Shown: one piece after another, positions 23,301-36,306 of the stretch
How the letters are laid out: every line of letters starts with the position of its first letter
How positions within the stretch are numbered: position 1 is the stretch's first letter
Assembly: GCA_022113835.1 (NCBI GenBank)
Contig: JAILWY010000001.1
Span: 13,012,501-13,076,500, forward strand
Source of the DNA: Atopsyche davidsoni
Taxonomy: Eukaryota; Arthropoda; Insecta; Trichoptera; Hydrobiosidae
Length of the DNA: 64,000 bases
Direction of reading: 5' to 3'
Notes under the pieces: generated by a model
What the model was told of the DNA's origin: nothing
The model's input: only the letters and a program-made list of their open reading frames with translations
Databases searched by the model: none
Program-made: the position numbers and the translations under genes

Positions 23301-26300
23301 TTGTAAATACTTTTGACATAATAACCAACAGTCCAAAAGTATATCGACATTTCATTGAATACATTATTTCGGTCTCATATGTTCTCCAGTAAATCTTAAA
23401 TTCTTGACATTGAGCAGCTTCCTGGGAGCTCATTTATGGTTTTTGACAAAAAAAATGTAATTTGAAATGCTTCTTGAATGCAGAGCGGCCGGATATTTCT
23501 GAGCAGTAAGGCAGCAGGGCTGCTTCCTGGCGGACGGACATCCCTCACATGGCAGTGTTGCAAAGGCATTCCAGTTTCTCCAAGTGAATCTCGTTCGGCA
23601 GTGACACTCACAGTTGGTTTTCTTGAGAATTTATCATTTTTAAACATGTTTTAGATTGATTTTATGTAGTTTAAATTTATTTAATCACTTTAAACAGTCC
23701 AAGGTACTGGTTTTAATTTATCACTTAGTCTTTGGGTTTAGTTGAGGTCCATGCGCTCCGACCCTGACTTGGGAGTCACGAGGCGCAGTCGGGAGTGCGA
23801 TCAGCCCAATCTCCATACCAAGTGCCGGCAGCCGACTTCAGCCTGCGCTGATACTAACCTTGACTGACACACTGTCATCCAACTTTCTTCTCTTCATTTC
23901 TGAAAATAAAATTTCAACCTTTACTTTCATGTACTGTCATTATACTTCAACGCTCATCATATGAGTTTAGTTAATTAGAAGAACTAGGTTTGTATTTTTA
24001 TAATTTATTTGTTTTTACCACGGTCAGAGGCATCCTGTAAGGCTCGGTGGGAGCCATTACTGTTAGTGCTGGACAGCGAGGACATTTCTTCTGCAGCTCC
24101 TGCACCTGCACCTGCAGCTGGGGGACTTACAGCTTCCAAGTACCTCTGATCTTCCTGATTAATTAAATCAAAGTCACCAATATATATTGTTGTCATATAT
24201 TTAAAAATTATTCAATGGAGGGCCGTCCCAGTGGCCGAAAGAAACTGTATCGAGGATGTCATATGCTTCATTCATTCTATGGATTCTTACAGCCTCCAAT
24301 AGTCCTGTTCTGATGCAATGTCACTTCTCTAATATTTTTAGTTTCAAGTGAATTTACTTTTATAAGAAAAAATATAAGCATAATCAAGGGTATAATTTTG
24401 ATGTCTTAAGTAATAATGGAATGCCATTTGAGAGTTACCCTGTAAACACGGTCATTTGGAGTGCGATCCTTGTTGCGGCGGGAGCTCTCCTCAGGCTTGC
24501 TGCTGTTCCGTCCTTCCCACTCATTACTCCTGTTCAGACGGTCACCACTACCGCCACTTCTAGGTCTGTGAGTATTACAACGATCAACTATTTTATAACT
24601 TCCATTAATACTCAATGGTCTTTAATAAATTTTATCCAATACTTACTGTTGGTTGGAATCTCTCTTAGATTCTCTTTCAGAGGTAACATCAGTAATCCTT
24701 GAAGCCTTGCGGTCCTTGCTACCTGCATCCTTCTTTGTTTCCTTTTCTGTAATTCAAGAATAAACAATTCAATTTAAAAAAAACAATGTAATAATGTTGA
24801 TAGGACAGCCTTGCTTCCCCCCCCCCCCCCCCCCCCCGATTTCATTCCACAAATCAAGGTTTTTATTTTATATATCTTAAGAGAAGAATGTCAGGAAGTC
24901 CTAGGGATATGATTAAATATACGCACACAAACTAGTTTTACATAGTTATCCATGCCAGCATCCATAATACATGAAAACAGGCTAGAGGACGTGGGAATAT
25001 ATCAAAGTGAAATTTTAGGAAGAGGAGACAAAGAAGCTAAGAAGCAAAAGGAGAGTGAGACAAAATACAGATGTACAATTAAAAATAATTTTTGTTATAA
25101 TATTATCTACCTATATTTTCTCCTACATTTGTTATAAAAGATACAGATATGAGGTATCTTCTTTTAGATTAGCACGATAAACAAGCTAGAGTTCACACTA
25201 TTGATAATTGAGCAGTAGACACAAACCTATTCTCTGTTCTCCATTAGAGAAGCCTGCAGGTGTAGACTGAGCCATGGGATCAGAGCCAGTAGTTCCTGCG
25301 CCCACCTGGTGGAAGTTGCTCTCAGGCATCATGTAAGTCGAACGCGCCTGAAGTTGTCCACTGTAGCTAGTGGCTAGAATGTACAGGTCCTGTCGCTGGT
25401 TCTTTTCTTCCTCACGGACCTAAAATAACATAGTATTAATTATTATAGACTAGAGACACGAAGTTAAATAGAAATCAGTTCATATTTAAATATAAGTATA
25501 ATAGTTGGTAACTAAGTGATATTTCTTATTCAAGACTGAGTATTCAACTAATGTAGAAATAATCAGATAATATCTTGAATTACTTATTTTAATAGTAATG
25601 AAACATATTTTGGAAAACAAACCTTTTCAATTTTCCACATAATTATTTGACTGAGTTTCCCTAGCACTGGGAAGTGAGGTAATATTCGTATAAGGACGAT
25701 AAGTGAATTTCGAATTTGGACGTAATCTTTTGAATCCAAGCAGACAACCATGGCTTTTGTAATTTTATAATGCCATTTGTGACAAACATGCCTGAAAAAT
25801 AAATGTTTTTAATACTTTGAATAAAATTTATTTAAATTTGGTTTAAGAACAATATAAAATATAAAATACAAATACACACCTATAGTTTTCATATCCTACA
25901 TGATCATTAGCTTCCGAAAACTGATTCGACATTCTGAACTTGGTGACAAAGCCGGGATAATTGGCACAATCTTGCTGAAAGGCATCTTTGGTTGAGTGCC
26001 AGCGCATGGCCGTAGACAGGACGGCACGCAGAAAGCGACCATAACGTGCTGCCTCTCCCTCTGTCAGGCACGTCACTGTGTAAGTTATGTCGCAAAACAG
26101 CCTGTCATAGCACAGGAGAGTAGAGAAGTTGGCCGTCTTTAAGGAATGGATGGTGTGAAGAAAGTGAGCGCAGTAGAGAGCATCCATAGCGGTGAAAATA
26201 CAGCGAGGAAACAGACATAGCTGCATAAATTGGGTGATGGTCTCAAACTTGGCAGATTTGGCAGAGCGAGACAGGAACCAACCATCCTTCTCCTGACGTA

Positions 26301-29300
26301 GGCGGTGGAGGACCCTTTCTACATGTTCTTGTTGCTTGCGGCGCTCCTCCTATAATTTTCAATGCTCATTTTAAAATTTAAGTACAAGACAAAGAGATAA
26401 ATAAATATCTCAGCTATCATTAACATATTAGACCAAACTTAGCATCACTATGTAAACCAGACTAGCATAGAGATATATGGAGCCCAGATACGAGTAGGTT
26501 TCCTTACACAATTGTAACACCCGCACTACCATTCGGCAGATCTGAAAAGCAGCTAAGTACCTGTAACTTGTCAATCAGGGTATGATATCTCTCCTGTTCT
26601 TTGCGGCCCTTGGTGGCGTTGGCTCCCTCTGCAGTGAGGGCAGCTGCGGCCAAGGCACGCAAGCGATCCATTTCGCGCTGGTAGCTCTCTACCGGTACAT
26701 GAAGGTCGTACATCGTAAGTGACCAAAATGTCACGTAGAACTCGGGAGATATATCTTCCCAAACCTGCAGGGAAATTGCAAAATTTACAAATACATTTTA
26801 TAATTATACTTAACAATGAGTTGTATGTATTTGCACTATTTGTACTACTTTATGTTTGTTTATTATGAGATTATATGCACATGAAATTTTAAAATTTCTA
26901 AAATGGATCTGATTACAAAAGTTTGATAAAGGTGAGAGAACAAAATAGATGAGATAAAACTAGTAACCTTGGAAGGTAGTGTTGAAGCCACGGCAGTGAC
27001 GACAGGAGCCATAGCCGAGACGGCAGCCTCGGCATAGTGTTGACGCTTGTGGGCTGCAGGAGGGCGCCGGCCTTCTGCAGCCTCGCGGCGCAGCTTTTCA
27101 TAGCGTGCCCCTACACTCCACGCCAGCGCTGGCCGTGCCAGGAAGAAGGCTACGTCAGCCCCAATGTGGTACTCACGTAGCATGCTCTGCAAACATTTTG
27201 CACTTATTGAAAAAGCACAAAATTACCATCATCCTACCCAACATCAACATAAATTCAATATATGTGTATGTCCTCTAATCAAATCTCAATTTTTAAATAA
27301 CTCCAAAAGCATCCAATGTGTGAGTGATTTTTTTTATTGATATAATCTGAGCTTACATTGTAGTGTTTTGTATACTGTGATCCATTTTCACTTTAAAATT
27401 ACACAAAAATAAATCAGAGCCGAAATAGTTTGTAATGGTCTGTATACTGTGGGTAGATGTTGCCTTTAGTGCTCGACCGGAAAGAAAGAGAGCGTCACCG
27501 ATGGTCCCGTATCTATAAAGGGTCCACCATAGACTACATACATAATAGGAGAAGTAGGATAGAATAAGTTACCTCAATTGGGGGAAGGCGCGAAGCGTAT
27601 TCATCGTGGGTGTGCGTGGCTGCTAGGAAGGCCCCAAATTGCACGAGGGCATCCTGACACTGGTCTACGAGACGACCAACAAGCTTGAGGTGTGGCCGCG
27701 GCGCTCCCTCTGCACCACCCTGGCGATACACACAGCAGTGGCGTTGCTGGGCCGCCAGCAAACACAGCGCTACGTCCAAGCCATGCCCACCGCTCATGAG
27801 GGCCTCTTTTAAGCGCTGCGATGACTTCTTGGTATTGCGCACCTGACTAAAGTACCCTGCCTATAACATATCAGATACTCTATCAACAAAACAAGCGAAA
27901 TTTCAACAGATTAAATGAGAAACTTATCATAAATTAAGATTATTCTTGCAATGTTATTGTCATTACCTCTCCCCTTAACAATTCGCCTCCCGCCATGGCA
28001 TCGAGTTGATCAGGAGTCATTTCTTCAGCCGCCTCGATTCCAGCCATCTTTTGAACAATCTCCTTTAGAATCAGAAGATCTAAACTGCAAGTTCATAAAT
28101 TCACTTTTTATTATAAATTAAAAATATGCATTAAGGTATCTTAATTTATACACATTAAAAAATAGTAAGGTTGCAATCGTTGTAATTAAATTAAATTACA
28201 ACAGGTAATACATGTAAAATTAAATGATAAGCCAAATTCACCTCTTCTGGGCTTTAAGCTGATTGGCCACAAACTGCAGCAGAGCTGTGAGGTCAATAGC
28301 GTACTTCTTGCAGGCAGCGCCGCAGAAGGCTGCCAAACCCTGGAGCCAGGGTGCAGCACTTGCCCCATCTGGTTGTACACGAGCGCGCCGACCTCCACCC
28401 AAGGCTTCCACCAAACAATAACCCAGCATGTCGTATGATAGCGAGGTCAGATACTTAAGTGACTCTACCACTGGGCCTGCAGATATTACAAATAGAATTT
28501 GTAACTCGACTTGGAAGACAGTATAGTGTGTAAATTGATTATCAGAAATAATAAAAATTTTATCTTAAGAGATACAAGAGTCTGATAGATGGTAGCAAGA
28601 AAATACAATTAAGATGACCACATTAACCTGCATTAGTGAGGTAACAAAACTATTCAATGATAAGAAATATAAATATTTATAATTATACTTTTGGCTAGGA
28701 GTTTTCTGTCTCGATTCTTGTCTTTAGGCAATATAATTGCACTTGTGTCTGTTTGATTTTGGTAGAAGATTTATTTGTACTGTCATTAAATGCATCAGTA
28801 AAAATTTCTAAATTTAAAAAAAATCATACCAATGAGATTATCATAAATTTGAATCTGCAGAAGGACATAGTCAAAGAAGAAGGCGGGAGCAGCATGACTG
28901 AGCTTGCCGATGAGACGTCCTTGGGGTTTCACATTCTCTTTGCTGACTCGCTTCATAATGGCCTTGATCTGACGCTGGGCATCCGCTCGTCTTCTCAGCA
29001 GGGCTGCATGCCGCAGCGGTGCCTCGTTCTTCCAGCGAGCGTATAGGCAATACCTTAGTAAATTACAGATATTAGAAACACATACAAAAGTTATAATAAT
29101 TTGTCTTTAATTATTATTTTATATATTTGAGATATCGACAGATTAGAATTAGGTTCCAACAGGGGTAAGGTTCTGTGAAAAACAACAACCATGATAGATC
29201 CAAGTTTCATCTCAACGGCACAAATATATATATATTTGTTTTAACTAACCTGCACTGGTAGGAGTAGAGCTTGAGGAGACTGTAGACCTCTTCAGCCATG

Positions 29301-31957
29301 CAGCAATTGCAGTCCATGTAGGAGAGAGCGGGCAGTACTGCCGAGTCCAAGATAGACAGTACCTCATGCTTTAGAGGATCGCCTGCCACTGCACGAGAAG
29401 AGCGGCACAGACGAACAATCTGAAATAATAAAAACAATAAACACTGTTTTACATTGTTGCATTCAATCATTGAGTGGAGCCCACAACTACAGTTTTTGTT
29501 TGTATTGCATTAGAATGTTCAGCACATATCATCAATGACAACTGTCCAAATTTAGTATGTTTGATCACCTTGTACATAAGAACAGGATCGGTGTGCAGGG
29601 CGGGACCAAGGATGGCAAGTGCAGGGACCACTACATCCTTTAGATCCTCCAGCACACGACATTGCGGCACTGCCAGACGTTGCGGAAGGGGTTTTACTGG
29701 GCGCGACTTTATCTTTGGGGCAATCTGACAATACCTATGAAAAAGTACAAGAATTATACGTCAAAACTTATGTTTAGTTAGATATTCAAAAGGATATTTT
29801 ATTTGATAAAATGTACCTAGGTATTATAAAGTAAAAGTATATTACATAATAAAAAACTAATCATTTTTCTGTAGGTGGTAAACATGTCATCCTTATTAAA
29901 TTTTTTTTGTTAATTTTATTGTTGGCATATTCAAATATTATATTATTTATATCTTAGAATATCTGTTGCTAATTACTATTTAATTTTTTTCAAATGATAT
30001 GCATAGGTTCTCACTGTCTGTAAAGTAGGTCAATGGTAGCGTGCAGCAACTGACAGAGGGCACGTGTAGCAGGTGGGTGTGAAGATGCGCGATACTCAGG
30101 CAGCCGTGCTGCTAAAGCTGAGAAGCCAGACCAGCAGCCCACCTCTAATAGCGCTGCCGCCAGACTCAACTTTTGGTTGCCCTGCTCCGGTGTGCGTTCC
30201 TATTATTTAATTATATATTATTATACATCTGGTATCTATATTATACAGAGGAATAGGGCAAAGGTATATATTCACCTGGGGTTTTTCTTTGGCTTCCTCC
30301 TCAGCATCTCCCGGTTGTTTGTTGGTGCAGATTATGGATAAACGGCGGACATATTCATGCGCTTCCTTCATTTCCCTCTCACACTCTCTCCAAAGTACAG
30401 AATCATCAGGTCGAAGCTACAGAAGATAATTGCAGTCCAAATATTTATAGAGATGTAAGAGATTAACTCAACAGGTCATTTTTATTTCAAATAAATACAA
30501 ATGTTTTATTTACCCATGGATAGATATCATCTAATGCGATGATACCGTGCTGTAAAAGCAGAGCCGTGATGATATAGAGTCCCTGAGGAGTGTTGTCTTC
30601 AGAGTGGCTGGTGTACTTGAAACCTAGTACCTCGCAAATAATGCGTGGGTCATTCATGTAAGACTGCACCAGGGGAATAAAAAAGTCTTCATGTTCAGGC
30701 CGTGATTCAAATGATTCCAAAATTATATCCAGTACACGATTAGGATCCAAGTTGAAGCAACCTTAAAGAACAAGATTATTTATTTTATACTTTAATAAAT
30801 GAGTTGCTCGTGCCCCTTTGATGTAATATATATATATTTGTTGAAAAGAAAAACTTACCAATTAGTGACTTTATTATTTCCAAAATACTTTTAGAATCAA
30901 TCTTCCCTGTAATCTCTTGATTGAGTTCAACAATAAGTTTTGCATAACCTTCACTCTCTTCTCTAAATAAGTTGAACTTTCTTTGCTTATAGCTGAAAAT
31001 GGAATTTTATCAACGTTCGAGTTGGACTATATAACCATACTTGTTGTAGTGATATTAGAGTAAAGTGAAACACAATAAGAATTGTAACATTAGTATGTCA
31101 GGCCAGACAGTGGGAATGTATTAGTTAAAAAGGTACTTAATATACTTTAATAATATTAAAAGGCTAATTTATTATTAAAATTTACTTACTATAGTTTTGT
31201 TTTGATTTTGATAAATTTAGTGTAGAAGTTTTTGTTTTTAAGAGTTCCGACATCTTGCAAAGTGTCAATTTCTAACCTCTCTTTGAGAAGTTTATCGGAA
31301 AGAAACTTTTCAGTCTCTTTCACAATGTAAAAAAAATTACTTCTCTCTTCAGTTACACTATCTGATGATGTTTCAGAATCCAAAATACAGGCTACATCTA
31401 AAATGATTGATGGTAAATCTGCATGTAACCCCTGTCAAAAGAGTAATAATTTAATGTCAGTTTGCAATGAAATAGCTTTGCAAGATATAAAATAATTCAT
31501 ATTTAATCATAAATATCGATAATATGAGAAAAATGACAAACTTACGGATAGTTCACTTAGCATGGAGACGACAGACTCTTTTTTGAGATTGCCGCGTACT
31601 CCTTGAACGAACAACTCATACAGGGCTCTGGATATGCCGGTTAATTTTCCAGTTTTACTGAGTAATGGAGTCTTGTCCGCATCTTTGATGTAGGTTTTGA
31701 ATAGCTTTAAACTGAAAAATAATAGTAATGAGATTGTACAGTGTAATAAAATTAAAATATTGCATAGTTTACACGTGATACAAATAAGAATGGCGATTTA
31801 TATAAAACATCACTAATACTTTGCGGTATTAAAAATAGACAACACAATAATAACTAATTGAACAAAATGAAATAACAAGTTATTTTATCACTAACTATTC
31901 TGATTTTCCCGATTTTTCCCAAGAATCCCATGTTTCGGGGCCCCACTCGGCGGCCAT
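19847..31957 (-). CDS. THOC2: THO complex subunit 2 (mRNA export, TREX)
   Basis: THOC2 is the scaffold of the THO complex, which couples transcription and mRNP packaging to nuclear export. Coding exons, 5' to 3' on minus: 31893-31957, 31546-31711, 31190-31431, 30859-30992, 30514-30761, 30276-30416, 30015-30199, 29569-29734, 29250-29419, 28830-29053, 28242-28476, 27967-28084, 27573-27860, 26968-27186, 26561-26764, 25880-26349, 25623-25791, 25227-25419, 24647-24746, 24439-24565, 24019-24154, 23859-23899, 20532-20690, 20166-20223, 20026-20081, 19847-19924; 4392 nt, 1463 residues (human about 1590). Family blocks: [24 protein letters not shown] (split here as positions 240-265), [20 protein letters not shown] near 665, [19 protein letters not shown] near 700, [13 protein letters not shown] near 880, [17 protein letters not shown] near 985. 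After about residue 1170 the chain becomes charged and low-complexity ([21 protein letters not shown]), the RNA-binding-type tail. Complete and apparently intact. Confidence 0.97.
20293..20325. repeat. (TG)n(TA)n(CA)n microsatellite, self-complementary
   Basis: A TGTGTG block, about ten TA units and ACACAT form a palindromic simple repeat in a THOC2 intron, 70 bp left of no exon boundary of note. Length is likely polymorphic. Confidence 0.8.
21464..21586. mobile_element. foldback element, copy A (MITE-like)
   Basis: Termini GTGATTTTTCCA and TGGAAAAATCAC bracket long imperfect arms that include AATTTTATTGGTGACCGG and CCGGTCACCAATAAAATT, and CCAACCTTTCA against TGAAAGGTTGG. No ORF. It lies in the 3.2-kb THOC2 intron (20691-23858). 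Confidence 0.75.
21672..21810. mobile_element. foldback element, copy B, adjacent to copy A
   Basis: Same terminal and subterminal sequence as the element 86 bp to its left, but the left arm has lost part of the GGTGACCGG block and the loop differs. Sequence to the right of both copies is also related (ATGGAATTCC / ATGGAATCCC), so the duplicated unit may be larger than the foldback. Confidence 0.7.
23470..23640 (-). other. GC-rich patch with an 83-codon open frame in a THOC2 intron
   Basis: On the minus strand, 23396-23647 is open ([15 protein letters not shown]...), with its GC-rich part at 23470-23640. It has no recognised family and no convincing splice sites at its ends. It could be an alternative terminal exon, a regulatory island or chance. 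Confidence 0.25.
24817..24837. repeat. 21-nt poly-C run
   Basis: An uninterrupted run of 21 C lies in a THOC2 intron (24747-25226), 70 bp downstream (minus sense upstream) of an exon acceptor. Such runs are unstable and error-prone in assemblies; on the minus strand, the transcript sense, this is poly-G. Confidence 0.9.
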
Positions 31958-32060
31958 TTTCAACAACAAAAGTCAACGAGGTGTTGCATACATTGTGTAA
32001 ACAATAAATATGCTGCCATTATACAAAACCACAAGCAATTTATGAAAGGTTTAATTTAAC
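31958..32060 (-). promoter_or_regulatory. presumed THOC2 promoter and 5' leader
   Basis: The start codon context is AAAATGGCCGCC, a GCCAT/ATGGC element overlapping the ATG, similar to the YY1-like motifs at the MGA-like promoter. No TATA box was seen. Position-based inference. Confidence 0.35.
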
Positions 32061-35000
32061 TGTGCGTAAACCCGTTATTTATTTAATATTTTAATTAATA
32101 TTTTGTGCATTTGTTAATTTAAATTATTAAAATATGTTGTTTAAAAAAAAACCATAGACTACTTTTGATATCCGCTGCTAATGGTTATTGTAACTGTAAC
32201 CGTCATTTGCTATTTAATGGGTTTTAACCTACCAAATACCTAGGTTTTGATCTTTGCACTCAAATCTCATCTATAGCGTATCTCATATTTAACAATAATT
32301 GCTGCTGCTAAAAATCAACAAAGACGGGTGATCCGATCTGAACTTAGACAAAGTCTACTTTGCATGTTATAGACGGATGACTACATGAAATAGTCTTAGA
32401 GTCAAATAATAATTACATTTATAAATTTATGACACAGTTACTAACAAGCTGTTAATACACCATACGGTTTAAAAAAAAACATGTTTCTATGCTAAAACGG
32501 CCTAAATCAACCTATTATAAATATAAAATCAATAAGATGGTTTGGGAAGTTTTCAGTCCTATGTTTTACCCCCCCCACCCCCCCCCCCACCATCTTCATG
32601 GACTAGTAAACAGAATTGAAAACTAATAACACTTACACAGTTTTAATTTTTCAGTAATTTTTGAATATTTATACAGTTAACATAAACTAAAGTTTACTAG
32701 TCGAGTTGATTGAAATTTGAAGCTTGCCGTCACTAACATTTGACCACAAATAAAATGAATGTTAAAACAGATGCGTTAGTTTATTACAATTATTTTTGTT
32801 CTGTTGTTTAATTGCCAAAGTAACACAGAAAGGTTTGGTTTTTCTTACCATTTTCCATGTAAACCACTACCAAGCACTGGAAATGTATATAAGTTTACCT
32901 ATAAGATGATACTTCCTCTTTGCAAAAGGCCTCTTTTTTATAGAAAAGGGAGGGAGAGGGATTTCTAATGGCCCTGGATTTCAGTGAAGAGGGCGTTATG
33001 GAATAAACTTTTCCCAGTAGGGCGTTTTTGGGGCTAGTAAGGACTACTTTGGACATGTTGACCGCTCTCAACTTTCAGTCATGAACTAGCTTTATTCATT
33101 AGATATTAATAGTAGACTTTGATTAGAGATTAATAGACATTGAACTGTGAGCCCTTTAACCTTTTAAGGTCTGACTAAGCCCTTGGAAGGCAAAACTACT
33201 CACAATCAAAAATGCTATAAATATAATTTTGAAATTTATAAACTATTGTGATCCCAGAATCAAACACCGGTCAGTGGCAGATTAACAAGGCATGTGCGTA
33301 CAAGGGGTATACTTATTAATAATAAATAATGCAGGTATTTTTTAATCTTTTATTTAATCTTGTCATGCTATAATTATTAATTACCATCATCAAGATAGTA
33401 AATCACAAACCAAAATATTTAAATCAAACTAAAAAAAAGTGGTATAAACACAATGCGCATTTGTAACTATTTAAATATACTATGAAAATAAATACTATAT
33501 TAAGGCTTTTTTAAAAAAAATATGTCCTCACAACCATGAAAATGCAATAAGACAGTTTGTCACAATGTCAATAGAAAAATATAAACAAACATTTTTGTTT
33601 TTGTTATTCTCTAATGAAAACTTTTTATATAAAACCTGATGTTTTTATATAAGTTGATCAACAATAACATAGAAATATGTATGTTGTAAGTATTTTATTA
33701 ACAGATTGTCATTTTAGAGTTTATTGGGCTTTACTTTTGGGTTTGAAAGCATAGAATATTAATTTGCGAGGATTTATTCTTTAAGAAGCCAAATGGGTAA
33801 CCTCTCAATTTCTACATGGCTTGCTATTGTATAGATGTTTGTCTTAAAAGTATGTGAAAATAATTGTCTTAAGAAATTTGCAATTTTTTTTTGGATTTAT
33901 CTGAAAAGAAATATGGCGTTTTGAAATACACATCCAAGAAGATACTAATTATAGACCCATTTATAAAATACTTAATATTCCAATTCAGTGTTTTAAGACT
34001 AGACACATATTATCGCATAAATATGACATTAAAAAACCACTAATAATTATTATTATCTTAAAAGTTTTTAAATTAAACTATTTGGTGTATAATATCTAGC
34101 GATGGTACAAATTATTTTTTGTTATAATGATGTGCATAACATATTTATTATCTTTTTTTTCATCAAATGTGGCATATTATTTTCATTTATAGAGTAAAAG
34201 TATAAAAAATATTGAATTTGTTTACATACATACTATATAAGAGTTAAAAAAATACATATATAGGTATTTAACAATATAAGTACCTATTGTTTCATACATA
34301 CAATTATTATGTAAATTGTTGTGTCACACAAAAACTGACACAATGCATTTAAAAATATTCACATAAATAAGATAGCGCATATAAGGTGAGAAACTAAATT
34401 ATTTGTTAATATTTATAAAAGGTAACATTAGCAGTACTATAGGTATCAATCATGCTTTATACAGTAAAACTTGCAAATATTTGTCAAACAAAATCTCTGG
34501 TAAACACTATTTTACGCAATTAAATAACTTTGAGAAAATATTTACAATAATCATTGTACATGCTAATTTTCATGACATTAATTTTAAACATGACATACCG
34601 GACAACCCTGATAATCAGAATTGAATGTTTTTTTCTGTTTTAAGACTGCTAAACTTTAAATTATCAATATTATAAATACGAGTTAATGAAATTGAAATGA
34701 GCAGTTTTCATTGTTTCATATTACCATAAGAGAGAACTACTTTATGCACAACCACCGAGCATGGGATACACTAAGTATACTAGTCGCTTCTGAGAAGCCG
34801 CAGTCCTTACATTTTAATTATTATTTTTACACCAATATGTGCCTTTTGTAATTGTTCAATAAAACATTCTTATACCCTGATAGATTTATTTCTTTTTACT
34901 AATTATTTATCCATCTATATATGCTGTTGTATGGAATGACTTTGTTCAGACACAAATATCTTCTTTAAAATATCTTCCAAAAAAAAAAAAGAACCAAAAT

Positions 35001-36306
35001 TATATGTTGCCATACAAGCTGTCTTTTGATTGACTAATATAGTAATAGTGTAGAATGTTCCAATAAAGTTGTACAACAGTATTAATAATGGTATTTAGGC
35101 ACAATTTTTTTTAGTGTAACATTGAGTACATCATGGTATAAATTTGTTGTTTTTGAACCATAAAAACTAATATTGTTAGAAAATTAACGCAAGTCAGTAT
35201 TTCTTAACACTTATAATAAAAACATTGAACTATACTTAAAGTAATTATGAGTTTTTTTAAATTAAATATATTTGAATAAATAATAAACTAAATGCCTTAC
35301 ATGCACAGTTTGAGATCGCATTTTCAGGATGTGTTTTGAGAGATACTACTCGTAAGTAACCCATACTACTCGTAATCCAAAACTGCTATTATTTTTAATT
35401 TAATTAAGTATTTTATTCTATGAGATGATAAACCGCATCCGAAAAGAGTATATTATTCGTAATATATTGAATGAGTATGGATTATCTGAAGTAATAATTA
35501 ATTTAACCAAAATAAACTACAATATAAAATACAAATTTATGTCTACTTAACATTATGTATTTTCTAGAAATTGAAACTAATTTTGTGTCATCTTTCTGAC
35601 GATGGCTTCGACCACGCAACAACCTGACCGATTTGTTTCACGCTCATCAATTACACTAAAAAGGTACTATAAATTTCGAGACAACACCTAACGGAGCGAG
35701 TGCACGAGCTATAACTAAATCGACCGCTAACAGAATGGCAGAGCTAACAAGAATATAAAAATTATCAATAAAATTCAACCGACAACAATGATAAATATCT
35801 TAACACAGTCCCTACGGAGGGCAGCTTCAATGGTACTGCGCCTCCTAGGGAGAAACACTGAGTTCCAGTTCGAGCGGAAGGAGATCAGAGCTAACGAGAC
35901 ATTCAGAACGAGACGCTAAAAGCGAGAGCTCATCCGACGATTCGAGATCGTGAGCATTCTGTCAGTCATTTCCATAGTTCACACTGAACACTTTGGTCAT
36001 CTCTAATGTGCATAAATTATTTGCCAATATTAATAAAAACTATAACATTAGGATAACTAGTCGGCCTCGCGTGAGGCCCGCTAGCATTAGTGACCGAAGA
36101 AAGTAATTTTTGGAGGACTGAGAATCTAACGGAACGGCAATTAAATCATTTGTCAATATATTTAAAATTTATAGACATGAACGGTACCATTGAACAATTG
36201 GAAAAGTAACCGATTGACAGATTTTTTTTGCTTTTAGGTACATAAGTGTATTATATTTCAGCAATTGACGGATGAGTCGCCAGTGTCCTCGGGGAGTGCA
36301 GGGGTG
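32061..36306. other. 4.2-kb gene-free interval between THOC2 and Cyclin D
   Basis: AT-rich DNA without a supportable gene. It includes a C-rich tract (32569-32590), a CAGTGGCAGATTAAC-like hAT-end fragment near 33273 without a partner, a plus-strand AATAAA near 34859, and a less AT-rich stretch at 35590-35960. The CycD 3' UTR extends leftward from 36306; the first minus-strand AATAAA that I noticed is near 35412-35417. Confidence 0.5.
32569..32590. repeat. interrupted poly-C tract
   Basis: Eight C, one A, then eleven C. The minus strand is a G-rich tract with quadruplex potential. Also a likely length-error site in assembly. Confidence 0.85.

Larger units (their letters stand above)
20691..23858 (-). 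other. largest THOC2 intron (between coding exons 22 and 23)
   Basis: Bounded by a donor at 23857-23858 (AAG|GTTAGT) and an acceptor at 20691-20692 (GTGCAG|GCAAGC). It holds the two foldbacks. Most of the rest is AT-rich; 23470-23640 is a compositionally distinct GC-rich patch. A 14-codon reading frame at 22094-22138 is not supported as a gene. Confidence 0.7.

Noticed and set aside
33272..33315. CAGTGGCAGATTAAC, resembling a hAT terminal repeat
   Set aside because: No matching inverted terminus or target duplication could be found downstream.
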